DNA of 64,000 nucleotides. Source: SbD1 sp039679945 (GTDB taxonomy: Bacteria; Desulfobacterota; Syntrophobacteria; Syntrophobacterales; Syntrophobacteraceae). The translations under genes were made by a program, and so were the position numbers. The stretch lies in the NCBI GenBank assembly GCA_039679945.1, contig JBDKTY010000281.1, forward strand, positions 8,794 to 72,793, given 5' to 3'. The notes beneath the pieces are model-generated. The model had not been told where the DNA came from. It searched no databases and saw only the letters and a program-made list of their open reading frames with translations. Of this stretch, positions 35,127-44,152 are shown in pieces. Every line of letters begins with the position of its first letter. The first letter of the stretch is position 1.

Positions 35127-35639
35127 ATGAAACCCAAGGCACTGATATTGGGGGGAATTGCGTTAGCTTTGCTGGTGGCTTGGGGATGGCCCTTGCGTAT
35201 CCTGGTATTGAGGGATGTTCGCGACGGCTGCCGGGTCTTTGCTCACGTGGTTTCGCCCGGAGATACCTTTTCCCTACGCTATACACATTCAGTGAAGCAG
35301 AAACCGGTATGGGATTTTTACAGGATAGATGCGCACTACAGGATCATGCAGACGCAAACGATCTTTCCGGATTCGGATTTCGGGCTGCCATCCCTGGCAG
35401 TGGGAACCGAAATATATACACTGCTGCCCGATGGCAACGGCTGTATTTCCGGTATGCGGCGGTTGATACCATCCCTGCAGTTGCGCGTCGAACGTGCCTA
35501 CAACAACATATTGACTTTCGGCGAGGCCACCAGTGTTAACCTGTCGCAAAAGTGCGGCGACTCTATTTTAGAGATGCGCATCCAGAACATGAATCTTATC
35601 CAATACGCTTTTCGAGCCATGAAGTTTTATGGGGAATGA
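35127..35639 (+). CDS. DUF1850 protein of the TAXI-TRAP operon
   Basis: 170 residues. An N-terminal membrane anchor (LILGGIALALLVAWGWPLRI) precedes a beta-rich outer domain. The family features FSLRYTHSVKQKPVWDFYRID (about 51-71) and a central DSDFGLPSLAVGTE are present. DUF1850 genes usually sit between TAXI binding proteins and the fused permease, and their role is unknown. The start at 35127 fits the anchor; the ribosome site is weak. The stop lies 2 nt before the permease ATG. Confidence 0.82.
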   Translation: MKPKALILGGIALALLVAWGWPLRILVLRDVRDGCRVFAHVVSPGDTFSLRYTHSVKQKPVWDFYRIDAHYRIMQTQTIFPDSDFGLPSLAVGTEIYTLLPDGNGCISGMRRLIPSLQLRVERAYNNILTFGEATSVNLSQKCGDSILEMRIQNMNLIQYAFRAMKFYGE

Positions 35640-35641
35640 TT

Positions 35642-38383
35642 ATGGAGAAAAAAGGAATTCTCGACGAGGAACCGATTGACATCAAGCGGCAGGAAGAACT
35701 CATCGCCGAACTGGAACCGGAATCAAAGTACCGCATGCTTACCCCGGTGGCCGAAAAAGTCTGTATGGCTCTGTGCTTAATCCTGTCGCTGTTTCACGTA
35801 TACACCGCCGGATTCGGTGTCCTGCAGGAATATGAGCACCGGGCCTTTCACCTGACCTTCGTGCTCTGCCTCATCTTTGTGTGTTACTCTATTCGAAGAA
35901 GGGAACCGCCTCGACGAAAATCGATCATCCAGAGTATCATCTATGGCATTCTTGGCGGCTCTCTGTTCTCAATGATGATCGGAAACATTCTCGGTTTTTC
36001 GACGATTCAGCATGTGCTGACAGGGGTGATCCTCGGCTTTTGCCTGTTTTATTTTAAGGAAAGGGTCTATCTCCCGTCCAAAATGATGCCACCGGTCGAT
36101 CTCGCGATCTCGGTCCTGGGCCTGGGCGTAATCGGCTCTATTCTGGGGATGGTACTGCCTGCATTGGGCCATGTGCGGAAGACCTCCGGATGGCCCCTTA
36201 TTATTTGGGGAATCTGTGCATTTTCTTCTGTCACCATCGTGTTTGCCTGGCAGGCCGTTCAGTCAGTCCGGTGGTGTCTGCGCGGGCCGGGCGGTTTTCG
36301 GGTGGACCCTCTGAAAATTCCTTATTTCGACATCGTATTCGCGCTCATCGCCTTCGCGGTTTCTTCTTATATTATCGTTGATTTTGACCAGTTCATGATA
36401 CGCGGGGGCATGGCCAACATGCCCGACTACCTGGTGGGGGTCTTTGCCATAGCCCTGGTTCTCGAAGGGACCCGTCGAAGCGCCGGCGTTCCGCTTACCA
36501 TCATCGCATTTATCGCCCTTATTTATTGTTATGTCGGCCCGTCTCTCGTGAATATTCCCGTCTTGCAGTTCTTTGCGCATCGCGGCTACTCCGTCGGGCG
36601 CGTTATCGAGCATATGTATGCCGGGACGGAGGGTATATACGGGATTCCGCTGGGCGTCTGCGCAACCTTTGTGTTCCATTTTGTACTCTTCGGGCTGTTT
36701 ATCGCTCATACCGGTCTCGGTAAGTTCTTCATCGACCTGGCCATGGCGGTGGCGGGCGGCTCGCCCGGCGGTCCCGCCAAGGTTTCCATCATCGCCAGCG
36801 GTTTTTTCGGTATGATCAGCGGCAGTTCCATCGCGAACTGTGTGACTATCGGATCATTTACAATCCCGATGATGAAGAAAATCGGTTACCGGCCTGAGTT
36901 CGCTGGTGCGGTGGAGGCCTCGGCCTCAACCGGCGGGCAGATCATGCCACCCGTTATGGGCGCGGCTGCCTTCGTCATGGCCGAATGGCTCGGTATTCCA
37001 TATCTCAAGATCTGCCTGGCAGCCATCGTTCCGGCTGTTCTCCACTTTTATGCCATCGGAACCATGGTACATTTCGAGGCCGTTAAGAATGGGATGTCGG
37101 GTCTGCCGCGCGAAGTGCTTCCCAGGGTCAAGGATGTTCTGCGTGAACGCGGCATACTTGTCCTGCCTCTGTTCGTAATCGTTTTTCTACTGATTTCGGG
37201 GTATACGCCCTTCCTGGCAGCTTTCTGGGCGATAATCCTGTCCACCAGCCTGGGACAGCTCCATTCGCGCACATGGAATTTCCTCCTCGCCATATTTCTC
37301 ACATTACCGAGTATCTGCGTGAGTTATACTCCCTTTGGCGGTGAACTATACTTCTCCCTGGCTTGGTTCGGCGCCCTGGCGGCGGGGCTGGCGATCACCT
37401 ACCGGCGCTCGCCACGGCGGGACTGGCTGATCAGCCTGATCCCCATCGCCGTACTGGCGGTGCTGGGGGGGCTTGGCGTAAAACCCTTCCTGATGGCATT
37501 CTGGACTAACATGACGCTCATCGTTATCGGCTGCTTATATAAAGAAAGCAAGATGCGGTTGCCCATGATCGTGGATGCCCTCGAAAAAGGTACTATGAAC
37601 GCGCTTTCAATCGGCGCGGCCGTTGCCTCGGTTGGCATTATCATCGGTATGACCATGCTTACCGGGTTGGGACTCAAATTCGGAAGTCTGACCATCCAGA
37701 TGGCCCAGTACACAGCCAGCCTTGTCACCCAGATGGACATCTTGCATCTCCTGCCGGTGGATGGGACTATTCTCTTCTTTATCCTCTGCTATACGGCTTT
37801 CGCCTGCTTCGTTCTGGGCATGGGACTGCCGACCACGGCGCAGTACATCGTCGCGGCGGTCATCGCGGCTCCGGCCCTTCTTCAGTTCGGAGTGCATCCG
37901 CTTCTGTCGCACATGTTTGTATTCTTCTACGCCATTCTCGCCGATGTGACTCCTCCCGTCGCCCTGGCGGCATTTGCGGGCGCCGGTATCGCGGGAAGCG
38001 AACCGTTCAAGACCGGCGTTATTGCCACGAGTCTGTCTTCAGCCAAGTTCGTGGTGCCCTTTGTCTGGATTTACAGCCCTGTTATGCTCCTCATGCCCTG
38101 GCTGTTGACTCCGAACACCCCCTTCGACTGGTGGGGCTGGATAGAGGTCGTCGTTTTTACCTTTGCGGGAGTAACCGCAATGGGAGGGGCCTGGCGCGGC
38201 TACCTCGTTGACAGGTGCACCAAGCTGGAAAAGATGGGAGCGCTCTTTGGCGCCTTACTGTTCTTTATTCCCGGTGTCCCATCTTCCCTGGTTGGAGCCG
38301 CTATTGTTATACTCATTTGCATTGTTCAAAAGCGGCGCAAAAACCGCGGAAAACTGATTTCAGCGGGCGCCTCGGCCGCTTGA
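35642..38383 (+). CDS. TRAP transporter fused permease (DctQM-type, TAXI class)
   Basis: 913 residues and about 20 membrane segments. The N-terminal third (about 40-260) corresponds to the small 4TM subunit. The rest is the DctM-like large subunit with the hallmark MMKKIGYRPEFAGAVEASAS and GGQIMPPVMGAAAFVMAEWL (about 415-455), and GMGLPTTAQYIVAAVIAAPA in the second half. It couples substrate from the TAXI protein to a cation gradient. The start at 35642 lies 2 nt after the DUF1850 stop. The substrate is not readable. Confidence 0.93.
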   Translation: MEKKGILDEEPIDIKRQEELIAELEPESKYRMLTPVAEKVCMALCLILSLFHVYTAGFGVLQEYEHRAFHLTFVLCLIFVCYSIRRREPPRRKSIIQSIIYGILGGSLFSMMIGNILGFSTIQHVLTGVILGFCLFYFKERVYLPSKMMPPVDLAISVLGLGVIGSILGMVLPALGHVRKTSGWPLIIWGICAFSSVTIVFAWQAVQSVRWCLRGPGGFRVDPLKIPYFDIVFALIAFAVSSYIIVDFDQFMIRGGMANMPDYLVGVFAIALVLEGTRRSAGVPLTIIAFIALIYCYVGPSLVNIPVLQFFAHRGYSVGRVIEHMYAGTEGIYGIPLGVCATFVFHFVLFGLFIAHTGLGKFFIDLAMAVAGGSPGGPAKVSIIASGFFGMISGSSIANCVTIGSFTIPMMKKIGYRPEFAGAVEASASTGGQIMPPVMGAAAFVMAEWLGIPYLKICLAAIVPAVLHFYAIGTMVHFEAVKNGMSGLPREVLPRVKDVLRERGILVLPLFVIVFLLISGYTPFLAAFWAIILSTSLGQLHSRTWNFLLAIFLTLPSICVSYTPFGGELYFSLAWFGALAAGLAITYRRSPRRDWLISLIPIAVLAVLGGLGVKPFLMAFWTNMTLIVIGCLYKESKMRLPMIVDALEKGTMNALSIGAAVASVGIIIGMTMLTGLGLKFGSLTIQMAQYTASLVTQMDILHLLPVDGTILFFILCYTAFACFVLGMGLPTTAQYIVAAVIAAPALLQFGVHPLLSHMFVFFYAILADVTPPVALAAFAGAGIAGSEPFKTGVIATSLSSAKFVVPFVWIYSPVMLLMPWLLTPNTPFDWWGWIEVVVFTFAGVTAMGGAWRGYLVDRCTKLEKMGALFGALLFFIPGVPSSLVGAAIVILICIVQKRRKNRGKLISAGASAA

Positions 38384-38430
38384 TATGAGGCTGGAGACTC
38401 CGGGTGAAGGTGGACCTGTTTCGGCCGCTG

Positions 38431-38461
38431 CTTCACGGGTCTCTTGTTCGGACCCGTGAAG
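38431..38461 (+). terminator. hairpin at the end of the TRAP operon
   Basis: A perfect 11-bp CTTCACGGGTC/GACCCGTGAAG stem with a 9-nt loop lies 48 bp after the permease stop. The U-tract is missing, so termination may be partial. Confidence 0.5.
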
Positions 38462-38528
38462 TCAGGTAGAATTAGGACATACTTATTATGAAGGAAGTAA
38501 CCAAAAGGAGCGGGATAGCATAACAGCC

Positions 38529-39404
38529 ATGGATATCTATTACATTGACGGGCAATTCGTGGATGAAGAACATTCGTGTATCAATGCCAAGGACATCTCG
38601 ATATTGAGAGGTTTCGGGGTATTCGACTTCCTGATTACTTACAACCGGCGCCCCTTTCATCTGGAAGAGCATGTACGGAGGCTGCGGAATTCCGCCAAGT
38701 GCATCGGTCTCGACATCGGCCAGGAAAATTCGGAAATCTGTGCGATCGTCGAGCAGACAGTGGCGAAAAACCCCCACCACCAGGACTCCGGCATTCGCAT
38801 CGTGTATACGGGAGGGGTGAGTTCCGACGGCGTCACGCCGGAGGGGCGCGGTATCCTGATGGTGATGGTGACGCCGAGGCACGTGTTGCCTGAGAAGTAT
38901 TACACGGATGGAGTCAAGATAATCACCGTCGATATCGAAAGATTCATCCCTGATTCAAAGAGCACATGCTACCTTCCCGCCGTTTACGCGCAGCAACTGG
39001 CGAAAAAAGAAGGCGCCGTGGAGGCGGTGCATGTCGACCGGCAAAACCGAATTCTGGAGGGCACCACTTCCAACTGTTTCTTCTTCAAGAAGAACAGACT
39101 GATTACCGCCCACCGGGATATACTCCCCGGTATTACCCGCGGCGTGATATTAGAGCTTGCAAGAGACTTATACGAGATAGAAACGAGAGATATCGACCGG
39201 GCCGAATTGCCCGATATGGATGAAGTGTTTATCACCGCTTCCAACAAGGAAGTGCTCCCGGTTGTCAGGGTAAACGATCTGCGCATCGGAGACGGGTGTG
39301 TCGGCCCGGGGACCAGGAAGATCATGCAATTGTTCCGTGCTTACACAACCGCGTACGGCCAGGGGGATGTGGGGCGGAAGGATCTGCGAATGCCGTTCCA
39401 CTGA
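38529..39404 (+). CDS. class IV PLP aminotransferase (IlvE / D-amino acid transaminase / ADC lyase family)
   Basis: 291 residues. Fold-type IV hallmarks are IYYIDGQFVDEE at the start, the PLP Lys in PDSKSTCYLPAV near 144, EGTTSNCFFF near 179 and LPGITRGVILELA near 200. The family includes branched-chain and D-amino-acid aminotransferases and aminodeoxychorismate lyase; the specificity loop does not decide among them. AAGGAG lies 18 nt before the ATG, rather far. An in-frame ATA three codons upstream sits at the ideal 9 nt, so initiation there is conceivable. It may process substrates related to the TRAP cargo, but is separated from it by a hairpin. Confidence 0.88.
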   Translation: MDIYYIDGQFVDEEHSCINAKDISILRGFGVFDFLITYNRRPFHLEEHVRRLRNSAKCIGLDIGQENSEICAIVEQTVAKNPHHQDSGIRIVYTGGVSSDGVTPEGRGILMVMVTPRHVLPEKYYTDGVKIITVDIERFIPDSKSTCYLPAVYAQQLAKKEGAVEAVHVDRQNRILEGTTSNCFFFKKNRLITAHRDILPGITRGVILELARDLYEIETRDIDRAELPDMDEVFITASNKEVLPVVRVNDLRIGDGCVGPGTRKIMQLFRAYTTAYGQGDVGRKDLRMPFH

Positions 39405-39695
39405 TGGCAGGTCCCGGCCTGACCGGGTTTAAAGAGAAATAGTCAAAATGGGACCGCGGTGAGCCCCGCTTTGTGGGTGTCATTACCGCAGTCCCCGGTA
39501 GTACGATCGAATGCTTCCAGCATGCGGATGGGATTCTCCTGGCGTTCCTTCCCATCCTCCCTTCCACGCGTGTCGCCCATTCAGGAAGTGTATGAACCGG
39601 GTGCGGTGTTTTCTCTCCTTACAAGCATAGTTCGCGCAATATCCGAGCATGTCATACTAATTTGCGTTCAAGAGGATATACCCCCGTTCGCCCAG

Positions 39696-39776
39696 AGGTA
39701 TCGAAGGGTAGAACGGGTCAATTCTGAACGGCATCTTCAATTTAGGGATAGACTCATCTTGAACGCAACTCCGTAT
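39696..39776. repeat. modular dispersed intergenic repeat, copy C (partial)
   Basis: About 81 bp matches 9676-9757 with equal spacing. Shared runs include CGAAGGGTAG, CGGCATCTTCA and a diverged GACTCATCTTGAA. It lies in the 39405-40299 gap. A 163-codon open frame crosses it, but it has no ribosome site and is built partly of repeat, so I do not call it a gene. Confidence 0.6.
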
Positions 39777-40119
39777 CATACTGGTAAGAGGAAAATCCCT
39801 TTTTATTTTATAGCTGGCTGTATTGGCTGGGGCGCCGTGTTCGCCCATGTGGCCTTTTCCCGCCAATACACATTGGCTCGCGGTTTCATCGGAGCATTGC
39901 ACCGCGTGGTGCGTGAGCGATACCTGAAATCTAGCCAAAAAAGTTTATGAACGCGGATTTTCTATCCGATAACTAGTGTACTGTGAAATCTGCCCTCAAA
40001 AGAGAGTGGATTGGCTTAACAAACATACTGCCAAATTGGGTTTCGGGCTGATGAAATGAATGTCTCTCTAGTCAGTTTTAACTACGCGGGCAGAGAAAAA
40101 TGGTTCTTGTAGACGATAG

Positions 40120-40156
40120 TTGTCAGGCGGCTGACAAGATTTAGGATTACTATAAT
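40120..40156 (+). promoter_or_regulatory. candidate promoter and operator of the chemoreceptor gene
   Basis: A perfect -10 TATAAT (40151-40156) is preceded by a 7-bp inverted repeat TTGTCAG-GCGG-CTGACAA (40120-40137) in the AT-rich leader. No -35 at normal spacing is clear, so an activator or repressor site overlapping the -35 region is plausible. Confidence 0.4.
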
Positions 40157-40299
40157 GTATTCAGTTAGTTAGCTATGTTATCGGCTGTAGATTATAGCCC
40201 CTGATATCAGAAGTTATTGAAATGACATTGGTATTAAATGCAAGTGAATGAGATACAGATTAGCAATTAGGTAAGTTTTTTAACAAAATGGAGGTATTT

Positions 40300-42054
40300 A
40301 TGAATGTAAGATCGCGTAGTATAAAGGGGATGATGGCCAAGATTATGGCTGTGACTTTTGTATTGACAACAATCGCTATAAGCATTGTGCTATATTATCA
40401 GGCCAGATCCTATGCTATACAGGAAGCTGAAAGAAAGATAAAGAATCTTCTCCTGGAACATCAGGGACTGCATGCATATAACGCTAAGCACCAGAAGCCG
40501 GCTATCGCAAAGTTGAAAGAACAGGGGAAGCTCCACAAGGACTACTTTGCTCCGGAAATTCTCTCATCATCCTATATTACAAAATACATGCACCAGTACT
40601 ACAATGAGGTGCGCAAGCAGAACAACCTGGATGAGTTTTACTATAAGCTTGCCGCGAATAATCCGAGGAACCCGGAGAACAAGAGCGACGATTTCGAACG
40701 TGACCTCATAAGGAGGTTCAACTCAAACGAAATCAAGGAATTCAAACAAGTTGTCACAAAAGACGGAAGCAGTTTCCTTTACTATGCGCTTCCTTTTTCC
40801 ACCAACTCCCAGGACTGCATGGCGTGCCACAGCACACCGGATGTTGCTCCGAAAGAACTCATCGAAAGATACGGAGACAAGAACGGCTTTGGCGAGAAGG
40901 TCGGCGATATTCGTGCAATCATTTCAATCCGGGCTCCGCTTGATCCCGAGATCCGGCAGGCAAACAGCACTTTCAGCAAGTTTGGCGGCATCATGTTCGG
41001 GGTATTTCTGTTCCTGTTTGCCGGTAGCGGTTATGTGCTCATGCGCTCGGTGACCAAACCCATCGATACCGCCGTGAAGGGTCTCAGCGAAGCCTCCAAC
41101 CAGGTCGCGGCGGCATCATCCCAGGTTTCGACCAGTAGCCAGCAACTGGCCGAAGGCGCATCCGTTCAGGCGGCTTCCATCGAGGAGACCTCATCGTCCC
41201 TGGAAGAGATGGCATCGATGACACGCCAGAACGCCGATAACGCTTCGCATGCGAACCGGCTTATGTCCGACGCCAGTTCGGTCGTCGGCAGGGCCAACGA
41301 CTCCATGGCAGTCCTGACATCCTCAATGGGGGAAATCTCAAAATCGAGCGAAAATACACAGAAAATTATCAAGACGATAGATGAAATCGCTTTCCAGACC
41401 AATCTGCTCGCGTTGAACGCGGCAGTGGAGGCGGCTCGGGCGGGAGAGGCCGGGGCGGGGTTCGCGGTGGTGGCCGATGAAGTCCGCAATCTGGCGATGA
41501 GGGCGGCGGAGGCCGCGAGGAATACGGCCACTCTCATAGAAGGCACGGTCAAGACCGTGCGGGACGGCTCATCCGTGGTGGAAAGCACGAATTCAGAGTT
41601 CCGAAAGGTGTCCGATATCGTATCGAAGTCCGCTGAGATGATAGGGGAGATAGCCGCGGCCTCCCAGGAACAGGCGCAGGGTATTCAACAGATAAGCAGT
41701 GCAATTTCCGAGATGGACAGGGTGACCCAGCAAAATACAGCCAGCGCGGAGGAGTCCGCGTCGGCCTCGCAGGAAATGAGCGCCCAGGCACTGCATATGA
41801 GAGAATTTGTCTCCGGTCTCGCCGCGCTGGTCGGCCACAATGGCGAGGGCCTGGCAAAAGAGGATCGAAGACGGGACCCAGCCGGGAAAAGAGTGCAATT
41901 AGCCGCCGCCCAGGCCCGGAAGCCCTTGTCCCTGGGGAAAACGGACAGTGCAAAAGGTTCTTTTCCGGGACTGCCACCCGCAAAGGGCAAAACCAGGGAA
42001 ATCTCACCCGCGGAAGTGATACCCTTCGACAAGGATGATCTGGACGCTTTCTAG
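40300..42054 (+). CDS. methyl-accepting chemotaxis protein with DUF3365 heme-c sensor domain
   Basis: 584 residues. TM1 (MAVTFVLTTIAISIVLYYQA) is followed by a periplasmic DUF3365/Tll0287-like domain (about 45-220) with one CxxCH in DCMACHSTPDV, so a covalent heme c is expected. TM2 is FGGIMFGVFLFLFAGSGYVL. A shortened, atypical HAMP remnant (SVTKPIDTAVKGL) leads into a long signalling coiled coil with the kinase-contact tip IDEIAFQTNLLALNAAVEAA and VVADEVRNLAMRAAEAARNT. It probably senses redox state, NO or oxygen in the periplasm. The start at 40300 is chosen because GGAGG lies 5 nt upstream. It is convergent with the regulator gene across a terminator. Confidence 0.9.
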   Translation: MNVRSRSIKGMMAKIMAVTFVLTTIAISIVLYYQARSYAIQEAERKIKNLLLEHQGLHAYNAKHQKPAIAKLKEQGKLHKDYFAPEILSSSYITKYMHQYYNEVRKQNNLDEFYYKLAANNPRNPENKSDDFERDLIRRFNSNEIKEFKQVVTKDGSSFLYYALPFSTNSQDCMACHSTPDVAPKELIERYGDKNGFGEKVGDIRAIISIRAPLDPEIRQANSTFSKFGGIMFGVFLFLFAGSGYVLMRSVTKPIDTAVKGLSEASNQVAAASSQVSTSSQQLAEGASVQAASIEETSSSLEEMASMTRQNADNASHANRLMSDASSVVGRANDSMAVLTSSMGEISKSSENTQKIIKTIDEIAFQTNLLALNAAVEAARAGEAGAGFAVVADEVRNLAMRAAEAARNTATLIEGTVKTVRDGSSVVESTNSEFRKVSDIVSKSAEMIGEIAAASQEQAQGIQQISSAISEMDRVTQQNTASAEESASASQEMSAQALHMREFVSGLAALVGHNGEGLAKEDRRRDPAGKRVQLAAAQARKPLSLGKTDSAKGSFPGLPPAKGKTREISPAEVIPFDKDDLDAF

Positions 42055-42135
42055 ACTGAAGGAGTTCCAGCCATGAGCCTCCCCGGCTTTCCCCCTGTAA
42101 GGGGGGGGGCGGGGTGTTCAGGCGCAATCGGACAG

Positions 42136-42178
42136 GCAGGGGCGCCCCTGGTCTACCAGAGGGCGCCCCTGCTATTTT
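42136..42178. terminator. bidirectional terminator between receptor and regulator
   Basis: A 12-bp GCAGGGGCGCCC/GGGCGCCCCTGC stem extended by CTGGT/ACCAG after a one-base bulge, followed by TATTTT. It is placed between convergent genes. Confidence 0.75.
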
Positions 42179-42197
42179 GAAGGAAACTCAGGGGGTG

Positions 42198-43493
42198 TCA
42201 CGGTCGAATCTTTATCCAAAGGAGTTTCGCGGGATGTGCCCCGCTGTTCTTCCACTGGTTCGGATTTCCCTCGACCAGGTAAATGAGGTCTCCGGCATGA
42301 GCAGTGTGCACTTCGTTCTCGCATTTTATCTGTAATTCGCCCGAGATCAGGTAGCCGATCTCTTCCCCCCTGTGCACGAAAAAATGCGATGATACTGTCC
42401 GCTCGGGAGGAATCTCTATCATGTACGGCTCCGCCCTTGATTCCTGATCGACGGGAGTGAGCAGTTTCAGAAACGCGCTTTCCTCGGGAATCTCAGGTAT
42501 CTTTATCTCGGTTCCTTCGGCTTCCGGGAAAATTATCCGCCTCTTCCCCTCGCCCCTCTCCTGGAAAAAGGAGGTCACTTTCACCGACAGGATCTCAGCC
42601 ATCTTGAACAGGGCGGGAAGCGACGGGTAAATCAAATTGCTTTCCACCTGGGATATGGCGCTTGGCGTCACTCCCACCAGCTTGGCAAGTTCTGTCTGGG
42701 ATAATCCCCGGCGAGTTCGAAGCTCCTTGAGGCGTGGGCCGAGATCGATCCCTCCCCCTGCTCGTTTTTCTTCATCGAAAATGATATCGAGATCTTTTGC
42801 CCGGTAAGTGTAGGGGTGATGCAGGTTTTCCGTGCTGCGTTTCTCGGCCTTCAGGATAGAGAGGCTCGTTGTCCCCCGCTTTATGGAAAGGTCGATCACC
42901 ACCTGTGCTATCTGACTGATCTGTGCCCTTACGCGAGGCGAATGAGCCCGTTTTTCCATGAGCCAGTAGGCTATGGTATTGAGTTCATAGAGCCGGGGGC
43001 AGGAGTGGGCATAAAAGTTTACCAGGGCCTCTTCCCCGCCCCACAGTTCCTGCATTCCGGTCACGCTTTCAAAGACCAGCCTGACATCCCCCTTGAGACC
43101 GGCGTGAATGCCATAGAGCACATCCATCACCTCTTCAGTCCTGCGGGGTTCCTTGACCTTCACGATCCGGCAGGGCAGGTCATTGATTTCATCGTAGAAG
43201 CGAAGGAAAATCGGTGAATTCGCGCCTTTGCCGCTTGAGAAACAATCAAGGATGGTAAGGGCCGGGTTTTCCGCAACTTTGCCCAGTTTCTCCAGCAGGT
43301 TGCGCGGAGATCTATCGAAACTGGCATATATGAGCGGCTTTTTCCTGCTCAGAGAGGATTGGATGAAGTTCATGGAGAAGGCGAACGCAAGGCTGCCGGA
43401 ATCGTCGTGCCAGACCACATTGTCGCCGATATAGAGGCCATCCAGGAGATGATCCAGGTGGCTGACTCCTGATGTTACAAATGGTTTTTTCAT
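42198..43493 (-). CDS. transcription regulator: KaiC-like domain without P-loop + XRE helix-turn-helix + cupin
   Basis: 431 residues in three parts. Residues 1-215 follow the KaiC/RecA pattern (TSGVSHLDHLLDGL, PLIYASFDRSPRNLLEKLG, LVFESVTGMQELWG), but the Walker A position reads HDDSGSLAFAF instead of GxxGxGKT, so ATP binding is unlikely. Residues 251-310 are an XRE-type helix-turn-helix (LKELRTRRGLSQTELAKLVG). Residues 345-431 are a cupin with HFFVHRGEEIGYLISGEL, as in MerR/XRE-cupin regulators that sense small acids or amines. The DNA target is unknown. Two TTTGCGCA repeats lie 20-80 bp upstream of its own start, so autoregulation is possible. It is convergent with the chemoreceptor. Confidence 0.82.
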   Translation of the reverse strand: MKKPFVTSGVSHLDHLLDGLYIGDNVVWHDDSGSLAFAFSMNFIQSSLSRKKPLIYASFDRSPRNLLEKLGKVAENPALTILDCFSSGKGANSPIFLRFYDEINDLPCRIVKVKEPRRTEEVMDVLYGIHAGLKGDVRLVFESVTGMQELWGGEEALVNFYAHSCPRLYELNTIAYWLMEKRAHSPRVRAQISQIAQVVIDLSIKRGTTSLSILKAEKRSTENLHHPYTYRAKDLDIIFDEEKRAGGGIDLGPRLKELRTRRGLSQTELAKLVGVTPSAISQVESNLIYPSLPALFKMAEILSVKVTSFFQERGEGKRRIIFPEAEGTEIKIPEIPEESAFLKLLTPVDQESRAEPYMIEIPPERTVSSHFFVHRGEEIGYLISGELQIKCENEVHTAHAGDLIYLVEGNPNQWKNSGAHPAKLLWIKIRP

Positions 43494-43513
43494 GTGCGGA
43501 CTCTCGTATCAAA

Positions 43514-43570
43514 CAGAGCGTTTGCGCAATGGAACTGGGCGCATTCCCTGCTTTTTACAGAGTTTGCGCA
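43514..43570 (-). promoter_or_regulatory. candidate operator repeats upstream of the XRE-cupin regulator
   Basis: CAGAGCGTTTGCGCA (43514-43528) and CAGAGTTTGCGCA (43558-43570) are direct repeats 44 bp apart, start to start. The first contains the palindrome TTGCGCAA. They are placed 20-80 bp ahead of the start codon. Confidence 0.4.
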
Positions 43571-43900
43571 CTTAGTAATTCCAACAGGTTAGAGTAGGGT
43601 ACAGGATGCCCTTTTTGCCAATTGCCGCATCTTTCATTCCGTAAGTCTTCGGAATTATAGGATGTGGGCATAAGGAACAGGGATGCACCCATGGAACTCT
43701 CCACGGAACATGGAAACAGTAACAAGAATTGTCTATTATCCCATCTGTGCGGTGAGTTCAATCAGTTTGGGGCGCGTTGTTCGGATATGTCATGATTTCA
43801 TGCGGGTGGGCGCCGTAAGGCCATGCGGGAGAGAACACGTGGCAGCCTTGATTTGCCTGCATGTTTGGCACGGTTCTCCCCTGTCCTGCCTGGAACGGAA

Positions 43901-43943
43901 CAAACCTCACGCTTCCGGAATAATCCCGCTATCCGGCGTGAGG
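43901..43943 (-). terminator. minus-strand terminator after the 58-residue gene
   Basis: Read on the minus strand, CCTCACGCCGGA pairs with TCCGGAAGCGTGAGG (small bulge), followed by TTTGTTCCGTT. It lies 30 bp past the small gene's stop. Confidence 0.6.
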
Positions 43944-43975
43944 TGTTCTAGTGGATGGACTGTGCGATGGTGAAA

Positions 43976-44152
43976 TTATTGTGGAGTCTTTTGGCGTAGT
44001 TCGCGTGCCCACTCCCTGAGATTCGCGGCGTCGTTGAGACGTCCGGACTCCTGGAGGATTCGCGCATGATTTTCCAAATCCTCCGCGATTTCCTTTGTTT
44101 CGGGGTTAAAATTCTTCCTGAGGGGCTTCTCTGTCTCAATCCATTCAGCCAT
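43976..44152 (-). CDS. 58-residue hypothetical protein
   Basis: A soluble, helix-rich, charged small protein (starts MAEWIETEKPLRKNFNPETK; C-terminal helices ARILQESGRLNDAANLREWA). The helix pair resembles one TPR-like hairpin. GGAGG lies 7 nt before the ATG at 44152 and a terminator follows, which supports a real gene. The frame opens 25 codons upstream without support. Function unknown. Confidence 0.62.
   Translation of the reverse strand: MAEWIETEKPLRKNFNPETKEIAEDLENHARILQESGRLNDAANLREWARELRQKTPQ

Noticed and set aside
39459..39950. 163-codon open frame on the plus strand
   Set aside because: No ribosome site; it crosses dispersed repeat copy C and its composition is unlike that of neighbouring proteins.
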